Source: an uncultured Mycoplasmatota bacterium (GTDB taxonomy: Bacteria > Bacillota_I > Bacilli_A > RF39 > UBA660). From it: a DNA stretch of 17,310 nt. The stretch is from positions 1 through 17,310 of the forward strand of contig CAOKUH010000018.1 of NCBI GenBank assembly GCA_948472605.1, written 5' to 3'. Position numbers and translations under genes: made by a program. Positions 1 through 6,506 of this stretch are shown here, in pieces. The notes beneath the pieces are model-generated. The model searched no databases. It was not told the DNA's origin and saw nothing but the letters and a program-made list of their open reading frames with translations. The first letter of the stretch is position 1; each line of letters begins with the position of its first letter.

Positions 1-27
1 TTTTCACTAAAAAATAACATGATATAA

Positions 28-855
28 TTAGGACATTTTCATAAAAAAGTCACAAATATCTTTTAAATTATGACTATTTTGTTCCTGTTTTCTTTTTTTA
101 TAATCCGAAAAATAGTCTTGAAATGTAGCAAATTTCTGATAATTAGCAACAAAACCTTTAGAAAACATATTATTACCATTATAATTATATTTATTAAAAG
201 TCTTTATATATTTAGTGAGTAATTCTTTATTTGGAAATAGAACTTCTTTTACAAAATCAGTAATTATTTCCTTTCCTATATTTTCACTAATTGGTTCTAA
301 TGGATTTTTAAATATTTTACGAATAATCTTCATCCCTAAAGAGTGAAAAGTCATTATATCAATATCTTTTAAATTAAAATCATATTTAATACGACTTTCA
401 AGTTCAGACGTTGCTTTATTAGTATAAGATACAACAGCAATTTTTGATGGATGTATATGGCATATATCAATCAAATATTTAACTTTGGCAGCCATAGTTG
501 TAGTCTTACCTGCCCCAGCTCCAGCAATAATTAAAGAATAATCCTCTTCATTAACAATCGCTTTTCTTTGTTCATCATCTAAACTAATATTAGAATCAAT
601 ATCTTCAAATAATCGATTGAAATAGTTTTTATGCACAAGTAGTAATTGATTAATATACCTTTCATTATGTATTTCAATTTTTTCGTATCCTTTATTAGCA
701 ATAAACCTTATTAAATCATTATTACTATTTTTATCACTAAAAACATGGCTATATTTTTCTAAAAAGGCGTTATAATTTCTATATGTAATATACTCATCAC
801 TTTTTAGTAATTTATTAAACTCATTAACTATAGCTTTTAACTCTGTATCTATCAT
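28..855 (-). pseudogene. UvrD/HelD-type superfamily 1 DNA helicase, N-terminal part, frame broken
   Basis: This is the N-terminal part of a 3'-5' SF1 helicase related to UvrD, Rep and helicase IV. Visible motifs are a Q-motif (DDEQRKAI, about residues 93-100), Walker A GAGAGKTT (112-119), motif Ia (SYTNKAT, 143-149) and motif Ib (TFHSLG, 169-174). Residues 1-90 resemble the helical leader of HelD-like helicases. The frame stops after 275 residues, while the family usually has 600-750, and motifs II-VI are absent. The stop lies 18 nt past a run of six T on the coding strand (plus positions 43-48). One extra T there opens a frame reading DFFYENVLI up to the window edge, which fits the family's DFxDMI motif. 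A natural frameshift, a sequencing error or a broken gene are all possible. The start has an AGAGG site at good spacing and a strong promoter upstream. Helicase identity is sure; status as a pseudogene is not. Confidence 0.75.
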
Positions 856-879
856 GTAACAACCTCTATTCTTAAATTA

Positions 880-908
880 AGTATAACATGATAGTTTTAG
901 GTTGTAAA
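880..908 (-). promoter_or_regulatory. Promoter of the helicase gene
   Basis: The -35 element TTTACA (903-908) and -10 element TATACT (880-885) are separated by exactly 17 bp, and the -10 is extended by an upstream TG (TGTTATACT). It lies in the short gap after the amidotransferase stop, so the helicase can be transcribed separately from the upstream operon. The -35 ends 2 nt short of that stop codon. Confidence 0.7.
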
Positions 909-909
909 T

Positions 910-1539
910 TCACTTTAAAGCATTGATAAATTCTAAAAATAAACGCTTAGAATAAATATCATCTTTTAAACTTTCAGGATGCCATTGTACTCCTATAAAA
1001 AAAGATTTTGATGTATCTTCAACAGCTTCGATAATTAAATCATCACTAATAGCACTTATACTTAAATCAGTTGTTGTTACATAATCATTATGCCTACTAT
1101 TAACTAAAATATTTTTGTTAGCCAATATATTAAACAATTTACTATTTTCTTTAATTTTTATATTATGAACATATTCTTTTTTACTTTGATGGTTATTGTT
1201 TCCAATGTGTCCTATATCACCACCAAGTGTTAAAGACATTAATTGCATCCCTAAACATATTCCTAAGGTTGGAATATTGTTATCATATAAATATTTAACG
1301 ATTTCACAATCAATATCATATATAATTGAACCCCCAGGCAAAATTATTCCATCACACTCATTTATTATTTTTATAGTCATTTCTAATTCTTCATCTAAAT
1401 TATTTTCAAAAACTATAGGTATACATATAATTTGTACTTGAAAATTTCTTAGATATTCGATTAAATCACTTCTTAAAGCTAATAAATCATTATTACTAGC
1501 ACTTTTATAATCTCTTAAGATTATTCCAATTTTTTTCAT
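910..1539 (-). CDS. Class-I glutamine amidotransferase-like hydrolase, peptidase C26/PuuD type
   Basis: This 209-residue protein is a free-standing class-I glutamine amidotransferase fold of the C26 group, which includes gamma-glutamyl-GABA hydrolase PuuD. The triad is visible: Cys95 in GICLGMQ, His187 and Glu189 in GVQWHPES. LPGG at 67-70 matches the oxyanion region. The length is slightly short for the family (about 230-250). No synthase subunit is nearby, so hydrolysis of a gamma-glutamyl amide is more likely than ammonia transfer; the substrate cannot be read from the sequence. I chose the ATG at 1537-1539 because GAAAGGGG lies 7 nt before it; a start 8 codons further upstream (1563) would overlap the zupT end and lacks such a site. 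It begins 14 nt after zupT and is probably co-transcribed with it. It ends in TGA, which supports the standard code. Confidence 0.85.
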   Translation of the reverse strand: MKKIGIILRDYKSASNNDLLALRSDLIEYLRNFQVQIICIPIVFENNLDEELEMTIKIINECDGIILPGGSIIYDIDCEIVKYLYDNNIPTLGICLGMQLMSLTLGGDIGHIGNNNHQSKKEYVHNIKIKENSKLFNILANKNILVNSRHNDYVTTTDLSISAISDDLIIEAVEDTSKSFFIGVQWHPESLKDDIYSKRLFLEFINALK

Positions 1540-1553
1540 TAATATTCCCCTTT

Positions 1554-2306
1554 CTAAAAACAAAAATGATTTATAATTAATAATATTATACCAGTAAAAA
1601 TACCAAAGTAAAAAAGTCTAAACTCTTTATATTTTTGAATTTCAGGAAATATTTCTTCTATGGAAATAGATATCATTATTCCTGCCACTAATAAAAGTAT
1701 AATACTAATAAATACTTCACTTATAAAATTCTTAAATAAGAAGAAGGCAAATATAGCTCCTAAAGGTTCTGCTAATCCTGAAATAAAAGCTTTTGTTATT
1801 GCCTTTTTTTTACTTCTAGTTGCGTAATAAATAGGAACAGCTATACTTATCCCTTCTGGTATATTATGAAGCATAATAGCAATACCTAATTTAATTCCTA
1901 AGTCTATATTTTGATAAGCACTTAAAAACGTAGCTATTCCTTCTGGAAAATTATGAAGCATTAAAGCCAACATACTTAAAATTCCTAATCTATAGAGATT
2001 TGTTTCATTTTTCTTCTGATTATCAATTATAATTATAAAAAATTTTATTAAGATAACTCCTCCAATAAATGATACACTACTTATAATAAGACATTTTAAA
2101 ATATCCCCTTTAATTAAATTAAATATAGCTTCTGGAATTAATTCACTTACACTAATACCAATCATAATAGCTATTGAAAAACTTAAGCAAAAAGTTATAA
2201 ATTTATTAATATTTTTAGTCTTTATTTTAAAGAAAATTACTAGCGCTCCTAAAGTTGTTGATAATCCAGCTATTGTAGAAATTAACAAAGGCATTAAAAT
2301 ATGCAT
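1554..2306 (-). CDS. zupT: ZIP-family divalent metal transporter (ZupT-like)
   Basis: This 250-residue integral membrane protein has about eight hydrophobic segments and both hallmark ZIP metal-site helices: HNFPEG (118-123) in segment 4 and HNIPEG (147-152) in segment 5, the second followed by a short loop rich in Arg and Lys. SELIPEA (54-60) and SGLAEPLGA (176-184) are further ZupT-like features. The family imports zinc and often iron or manganese into the cytoplasm. Length is typical (about 250-270). The start is ATG at 2304-2306 with AGGTGAT close in front. This region sits inside a perfect 12-bp inverted repeat with the Shine-Dalgarno in the loop, which suggests operator or RNA-hairpin control. 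It lies between the coiled-coil gene (31 nt upstream) and the amidotransferase. Metal specificity is unknown. Confidence 0.9.
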   Translation of the reverse strand: MHILMPLLISTIAGLSTTLGALVIFFKIKTKNINKFITFCLSFSIAIMIGISVSELIPEAIFNLIKGDILKCLIISSVSFIGGVILIKFFIIIIDNQKKNETNLYRLGILSMLALMLHNFPEGIATFLSAYQNIDLGIKLGIAIMLHNIPEGISIAVPIYYATRSKKKAITKAFISGLAEPLGAIFAFFLFKNFISEVFISIILLLVAGIMISISIEEIFPEIQKYKEFRLFYFGIFTGIILLIINHFCF

Positions 2307-2333
2307 AACATCACCTACTTAATGTTATGCATA
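2300..2333 (-). promoter_or_regulatory. 12-bp perfect inverted repeat around the zupT ribosome binding site
   Basis: Arms TATGCATAACAT (2300-2311) and ATGTTATGCATA (2322-2333) are perfect reverse complements with a 10-nt loop. In the minus-strand transcript the loop carries the Shine-Dalgarno AGGTG and the downstream arm contains the zupT start codon. As DNA the arm centres are 22 bp apart, about two helical turns, which suits a dimeric repressor. As RNA the stem would bury the start codon. Only TTTT follows, so it is a poor terminator. The structure is seen directly; the regulatory role is inferred. Confidence 0.65.
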
Positions 2334-2337
2334 ATAC

Positions 2338-4200
2338 TTATAATTTACGCGAAATTAAACCATTTAGTTCTTCTGAGGACAAATTATAATCATTTAAATC
2401 TGCCATAAAATCTTGGTAAAAAAGAGCATCTTCTAAAGTGTTTATACCATTTAAACCTAAATCTTTAATATCATCATTGTTATCTTCTAACACTTTATCA
2501 TTTGCAGGAATTAAACCTAAATTGATTAAAACATTTTGGTTTTGAAGCAAATAATCATTCAATTCTTTTATTTCTTCTTTGATATCATTAATAAATTTTT
2601 CTTTTGCTTCTCTTTCTTGCTTTTTTTCAAAATAAGCTTTATCTAGAATACTTATTAAGGTGACTTCTAAATCTAATAATTCTTGTCTTTCCTTTTTATC
2701 TAATGCTGATAATATAGAATTAGATAACAATCTTTTTTGTAATATTGTTAGTTCATTATATTCATCCATGTCCCATTGTTTATATATTATTTCTTTAATA
2801 AAATTATCTAGACAAAGTGGATTACTATAATAGAATTCTTTTATTTCCTTATCGCGTAGATTACGAGTATTTAGATAACTAGCTTTTAATTGTTTAATTT
2901 CTTTACGTTTGAAAATATATAATAAACTTTTTCTTTTAATAGATGCTCGAAGACTATCCATACTATTTTGTAAATCAACTATTTGAGCTAATTTGTTACC
3001 TTTATTTTTTTCTTCAACCAAGTAAGTTTCATAAATATTAGGAATATCTAATTTTTTTCCTAATTGAGCTATTTCACTATTTTTATCTTGAATAGTATTC
3101 CATACTTTCAGAACTTGTTCTTTTAGTAGAGAACGTTTTTTATTTTCTTCTGCTATCGCCTTACAAATTTCTTGAAATGATATTTGCCTATCTTGAAATT
3201 CGCAAGGAGTTTGCTCTTTTAAAGTTTCTTTAATCTTATCTTTATCAGACATAAACTCTTTAAAATTTTCTTTTTCAGTTTCTAATCCAGTTAAAAGATA
3301 ATTAACTTTAGCCATTTCTCTTTTTAAGTTTTCTAATCTAAAAATATATTCTTGATTTATTAAACTATTATCTAGTTTAATATTCTGTTGCATTTCACTT
3401 AAAGTTTGTCTTAATAAATCTGCAGTATTTGACTTTTCTCTAGTCGTATTTAATGCATTTGTTAAATCAGAGATATAACTATTATGTTCTAAAGTCATTA
3501 AATCGTATATAAAACTATAATAATCAACATGAACTTTACCTTTAAATATTCTCCCCACAACAACTTCTGAAAGAAACAATTTAACAATTTTTTCTAAATT
3601 ATTAGGATACTTTAAAACATTTTGATGAAATTTATTTATTAAGTTAATAAAATCAGCTTTCATCAAAAGAATTTGATCTATTTCTAAATCATTTCTTGAA
3701 TAAGTTTTTAATAAATTAATAAAATTAGTATCAAAAGTTTCAGAAATAGCTCCTTTAGATAATATATCTTTTATATATTCTTCTGCAGATTTAAAATTTG
3801 AAAATGGTGAGAAGCATTCTAATGTATATGGTATTTTTACAAGCTCACAATCTAAAGAAGCATCAATTTTACTATTATATTCATTATATTGTTTTTCTAA
3901 TACTTGCTTCTTTTCTTTAAATTTATTTATTTCATTTTCTAAGCTTTCTATTTTCTTATCATATTTATAAATACCTTGTAATTCTTCTAAAGATAAACTA
4001 TCAATAGTCTTATAAATAATTTCCTTTTTATACATTTTTACAATATCTAAATATTTATTAACTATTTGCAATTTTTCAGTTCCATCTTTAGTTAAATTAT
4101 CTGTTAATTCTTTTTTTATATTCTCTAAATAATCAAGATAGTCGTTATATGTACAATTTTTATTTTTCTTCTTAAATTCTTTTGGACCTAAAATTTCCAT
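2338..4200 (-). CDS. Large coiled-coil protein of unknown function
   Basis: I do not recognise this 620-residue protein. It has no signal peptide or membrane segment and is rich in Lys, Glu, Leu, Asn and Ile. Heptad-like stretches suggest coiled coils near residues 80-112, in the middle (roughly 270-430) and again in the region rich in EKKQEREAKEK near 525-560. A basic patch (SIKRKSLLYIFKRKEIKQLK) lies at about residue 420-440 and the C-terminal 60 residues are acidic. No nucleotide-binding or catalytic motif is apparent, so it is not an SMC-type ATPase. The start is ATG at 4198-4200 behind AAAGGGGG at 6-nt spacing, with a near-perfect sigma-A promoter just upstream. It heads the cluster with zupT, 31 nt apart, but the inverted repeat between them may uncouple their expression. 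A structural or scaffold role is only a guess. Confidence 0.8.
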   Translation of the reverse strand: MEILGPKEFKKKNKNCTYNDYLDYLENIKKELTDNLTKDGTEKLQIVNKYLDIVKMYKKEIIYKTIDSLSLEELQGIYKYDKKIESLENEINKFKEKKQVLEKQYNEYNSKIDASLDCELVKIPYTLECFSPFSNFKSAEEYIKDILSKGAISETFDTNFINLLKTYSRNDLEIDQILLMKADFINLINKFHQNVLKYPNNLEKIVKLFLSEVVVGRIFKGKVHVDYYSFIYDLMTLEHNSYISDLTNALNTTREKSNTADLLRQTLSEMQQNIKLDNSLINQEYIFRLENLKREMAKVNYLLTGLETEKENFKEFMSDKDKIKETLKEQTPCEFQDRQISFQEICKAIAEENKKRSLLKEQVLKVWNTIQDKNSEIAQLGKKLDIPNIYETYLVEEKNKGNKLAQIVDLQNSMDSLRASIKRKSLLYIFKRKEIKQLKASYLNTRNLRDKEIKEFYYSNPLCLDNFIKEIIYKQWDMDEYNELTILQKRLLSNSILSALDKKERQELLDLEVTLISILDKAYFEKKQEREAKEKFINDIKEEIKELNDYLLQNQNVLINLGLIPANDKVLEDNNDDIKDLGLNGINTLEDALFYQDFMADLNDYNLSSEELNGLISRKL

Positions 4201-4223
4201 ATATATCCCCCTTTTTTTAGTAT

Positions 4224-4251
4224 ATTATACACTTTTTTACTAAAATGTCAA
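4224..4251 (-). promoter_or_regulatory. Consensus sigma-A promoter of the coiled-coil gene
   Basis: A perfect -35 TTGACA (4246-4251) and perfect -10 TATAAT (4224-4229) are separated by 16 bp, with an A6 tract in the spacer. The start codon follows about 25 nt downstream with a strong G-rich ribosome site between. This predicts strong constitutive expression. Confidence 0.85.
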
Positions 4252-4365
4252 ATTTGATACAAACTAAATAATTCTCAGTAAAAAATTCGCCAAATTTTTC
4301 CATAGCATTTTTTGCATTATATAAAAAAAGCCGGACATAATACTTAATGGGAGGTATTAGAGATT

Positions 4366-4503
4366 ATGGAAAGAAATAATAATAGTAATTCTCGTAATAA
4401 TAGAAATTCTAAAAATTCTAGAAATAATAAACTAAATAATCAAAAACAAAACGAAAATTCTAGAAATAGTAGAAAATCTAGTAAAAACGAACAAAGTCGT
4501 TAA
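4366..4503 (+). CDS. Asn/Ser/Arg/Lys-rich small protein, 45 residues
   Basis: This short frame encodes 45 residues starting MERNNNSNSR and ending NEQSR before TAA. About a third of the residues are Asn, and most of the rest are Ser, Arg and Lys; there are no aromatic residues and only one aliphatic residue (a Leu) after the initial Met. It is built from loose Asn-Ser-Arg repeats. A clear ribosome site, GGGAGG (4349-4354), lies 11 nt before the ATG, and a hairpin terminator in the same direction follows at 4551. Those signals argue that it is translated rather than being mere A/T-rich noise. It should be highly basic and disordered. Short Asn-rich proteins of this type occur in Bacillota with no function I can name; a nucleic-acid-binding or spore-coat-like role would be speculation. 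No convincing promoter was found upstream. Confidence 0.55.
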   Translation: MERNNNSNSRNNRNSKNSRNNKLNNQKQNENSRNSRKSSKNEQSR

Positions 4504-4550
4504 TAATAAAATTAACTACCTCAAAAATTAATGTACGACTAAAGTGCATA

Positions 4551-4580
4551 AAAAAGTCTAGTAGAAACACTAGGCTTTTT
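4551..4580 (+). terminator. Hairpin terminator between the Asn-rich gene and xerD (bidirectional)
   Basis: Arms 4551-4562 and 4569-4580 pair over 12 bp around the loop AGAAAC; the sequence is AAAAAGTCTAGT / ACTAGGCTTTTT with one T-G wobble. T-rich sequence follows on the plus strand. On the minus strand the wobble becomes an A-C mismatch, so the plus direction is favoured, but it can serve both converging genes. Confidence 0.8.
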
Positions 4581-4593
4581 GTTTTATATTAAA

Positions 4594-5484
4594 TTAATTA
4601 CCATCTTTTTTGGCTCTAGGATGCTTTTCATAATCATTTTTTAATTTTTCGTTAACCAAATGAGTATAAATTTCAGTTGTAACAATATCACTATGACCAA
4701 GTAATTCTTGAATAATCCTTAAATCAGCTCCATTAGCAAGTAAATGAGTAGCATAAGAATGCCTTAAAGTATGAGGGCTTATTTCCTTAGCTATACCCAT
4801 TTCTTTAGATATTTGCTTTAAATTTTTAAAAAAACCTTGACGTGATATAGGATTGCCAAAATTATTAATAAAAACATACTCACTTGTTTTATTTTTTAGA
4901 AGAAAATTACGATGTTCATCTAAATAAATCTTTAAATATTTTTCACAAATATCACTAATTGGACTAATTCTTTCTTTGCTACCTTTACCAATTACTCTAA
5001 TTAAATCATCTTCTAAATTAATATTATTTAATTTTAAGTTAACTAATTCACTAACTCTAATCCCAGTTGCATATAATAATTCTAACATTGCTTTATTTCG
5101 ATAATCTAAATGCGTATTCAAGGGAAAAGATAATAATTTATCAATCTCATTCTTAGTTAAATAAGAAGGAAGTGTTTTACCAATTTTAGGCATCTTAATC
5201 GTTTCACAAGGATTAAACTCAATTAAATCTTCATAAACTAGAAATTGATAAAAATTACGAACCACAGTTAAATAATGAGCTCTACTCTTTAAAGCCATTT
5301 TATCATTAAATTTTAGATACGCCTCTATATCATTTCTTTTAATATTTTTAATACCCTTACCTTCAATAAAAGCCTCAAAACGATTTAAATTATCTTGATA
5401 AGAAAGAATTGTATTTTTAGATAACTTCCTTTCAAATTGCAAATAATCCAAATATTTATTGTAATAGTCTTGATTAGTCATCAT
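4594..5484 (-). CDS. xerD: Tyrosine recombinase XerD
   Basis: This 296-residue site-specific recombinase should resolve chromosome dimers at dif near the terminus. An N-terminal SAM-like DNA-binding domain (about 5-90) is followed by the catalytic domain. All catalytic residues are visible: Arg143 (ATGIRVSEL), Lys167 (GKGSKER), His238 and Arg241 (HTLRHSYATHLL), His264 (LLGHSD) and the nucleophile Tyr273 (EIYTH). Their spacing matches E. coli XerD (R148, K172, H244, R247, H270, Y279). Length is typical (about 298). Two adjacent ATGs (5484 and 5481) are possible starts; the second has better distance to GAGTGG. A strong promoter lies upstream, back to back with that of the divergent HExxH gene. 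Nothing nearby looks like an integrative element, so a housekeeping role is likely. XerC versus XerD is judged from overall similarity only. Confidence 0.93.
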   Translation of the reverse strand: MMTNQDYYNKYLDYLQFERKLSKNTILSYQDNLNRFEAFIEGKGIKNIKRNDIEAYLKFNDKMALKSRAHYLTVVRNFYQFLVYEDLIEFNPCETIKMPKIGKTLPSYLTKNEIDKLLSFPLNTHLDYRNKAMLELLYATGIRVSELVNLKLNNINLEDDLIRVIGKGSKERISPISDICEKYLKIYLDEHRNFLLKNKTSEYVFINNFGNPISRQGFFKNLKQISKEMGIAKEISPHTLRHSYATHLLANGADLRIIQELLGHSDIVTTEIYTHLVNEKLKNDYEKHPRAKKDGN

Positions 5485-5503
5485 ACCACTCTATTCCTAT
5501 TTT

Positions 5504-5532
5504 AGTATATAAACTTTTTTATAATGTGTCAA
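5504..5532 (-). promoter_or_regulatory. xerD promoter
   Basis: A perfect -35 TTGACA (5527-5532) and -10 TATACT (5504-5509) are separated by 17 bp. The spacer has an A6 tract like that of the coiled-coil gene promoter. Confidence 0.8.
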
Positions 5533-5534
5533 AC

Positions 5535-5563
5535 TTGATTAATACTAGAATTTATATTATAAT
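5535..5563 (+). promoter_or_regulatory. Promoter of the HExxH gene
   Basis: TTGATT (5535-5540) and a perfect TATAAT (5558-5563) are 17 bp apart. Its -35 is only 2 bp from the -35 of the xerD promoter on the other strand, so the two promoters are divergent and would compete or be co-regulated. Transcription would begin near 5570, after the more upstream ATG at 5526, which rules that start out. Confidence 0.75.
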
Positions 5564-5594
5564 AATTTTCAATTTTAAAGGGGTCTATTTAATT

Positions 5595-6455
5595 ATGCAA
5601 GAAATATTAAATTTAATATATGAATATTCTACGAAAGATAAGCTTATTGATAAATATTTTATAGAAAAATTTATCGCATTAGAAATAAAATCAAAAAATA
5701 TTGCTTCTTACATAAAAAATATTAATATATTAAAAGAAAATACATGCTTAGCATCTTATATATATAATTCAAAAGATCATTCGGGAGATTTAAATATTTG
5801 TATAAATAGAATCAAAGAAGAATTAGAAGTTATGGCTAATAAATTTGAACTTTTTCATACATTTAGTAGTTTTGAAAATAAGTTTTATTCTAATGCATTT
5901 ATTTGTCAAACAATTTTACATGAACTTATACATGTTAGTCAATTTAAAGATTGTGATAGTAGTGATTCCATGAGTGCTGATTTACTAAGACTCGAGTATG
6001 GAAGAATTGGTGATGATTATGTCAAAGAATTTTTTACAAAAGGATTAGAATGGCTAAAAAATTATTATCAAAACAATTATGAGATAGCCCTTTGCGAAAG
6101 ATTAGCTGAAATAAAATCACATTTGGAAATGATAAATATTTTAAGTTATATAGCAAATGATATTCCTAATTTGATAGCATATTTTCAAATTCTTGCCTTA
6201 AATTCAGTATTAAATGGATATATAGATGAAAACTATCATCTAATATCACCAACCTTAAAATATATTGAAGGAATGGGATTATCCAAATATTTAAATTTAT
6301 TTAATTGGTTTAATATTGAAGAATTTAGAACTATTAATGAAAATTATCGAAACAAAATAGATGTCAAGAAAAGAATAATTTTAGGCCTCCCTATATTAAA
6401 CGAAGAATTTATGGAATTTGCTAAACACCTTACTCTTACAAAAATGTTTAAATAA
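5595..6455 (+). CDS. Putative zinc metallopeptidase-like protein with an HExxH motif
   Basis: This 286-residue protein is not one I recognise. Its clearest feature is TILHELIHVSQF, an HExxH zinc-binding motif at His109-Glu110-His113 inside a hydrophobic helix. A possible third ligand lies in the helix ALCERLAEIKSHLE (Glu168 or Glu172), the kind of spacing seen in gluzincin peptidases. There is no signal peptide or membrane helix, so it should act in the cytoplasm. Starting at 5595 puts it behind AAAGGGG (11 nt, rather long); a start at 5526 would precede the predicted transcription start. It stands alone, between xerD and rarA, with its own promoter and a hairpin at its end. The peptidase role rests on one motif. 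Confidence 0.65.
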   Translation: MQEILNLIYEYSTKDKLIDKYFIEKFIALEIKSKNIASYIKNINILKENTCLASYIYNSKDHSGDLNICINRIKEELEVMANKFELFHTFSSFENKFYSNAFICQTILHELIHVSQFKDCDSSDSMSADLLRLEYGRIGDDYVKEFFTKGLEWLKNYYQNNYEIALCERLAEIKSHLEMINILSYIANDIPNLIAYFQILALNSVLNGYIDENYHLISPTLKYIEGMGLSKYLNLFNWFNIEEFRTINENYRNKIDVKKRIILGLPILNEEFMEFAKHLTLTKMFK

Positions 6456-6473
6456 TATTTAAATACATTTTTT
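6440..6473 (+). terminator. AT-rich hairpin at the end of the HExxH gene
   Basis: AAAAATGT (6440-6447) pairs with ACATTTTT (6465-6472), and inside it TTAAAT (6448-6453) pairs with ATTTAA (6457-6462) with a 2-nt bulge. A T run ends the structure. The stop codon lies in the loop region. It is almost pure A-U, so termination may be weak. Confidence 0.5.
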
Positions 6474-6482
6474 AAACTAGTG

Positions 6483-6491
6483 TGTTATAAT
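6483..6491 (+). promoter_or_regulatory. Extended -10 promoter of rarA-gpsA
   Basis: TGTTATAAT (6483-6491) is a perfect extended -10. The -35 about 17 bp upstream is poor. Transcription from about 6498 would start after the ATG at 6480, so the RarA start must be the ATG at 6507. Confidence 0.6.
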
Positions 6492-6506
6492 ATTTTTGGT
6501 GATTGT

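Noticed and set aside
1196..1441. Plus-strand frame of 81 residues
   Set aside because: It is the reverse strand of the well-supported amidotransferase gene, without a ribosome site.
4594..5484. xerD as the integrase of a mobile element
   Set aside because: Catalytic spacing is that of housekeeping XerD, and no att repeats, phage genes or tRNA were seen nearby.
5526..5594. N-terminal extension of the HExxH protein
   Set aside because: It would begin inside the xerD -35 and before its own predicted transcription start; the ATG at 5595 is preceded by AAAGGGG.
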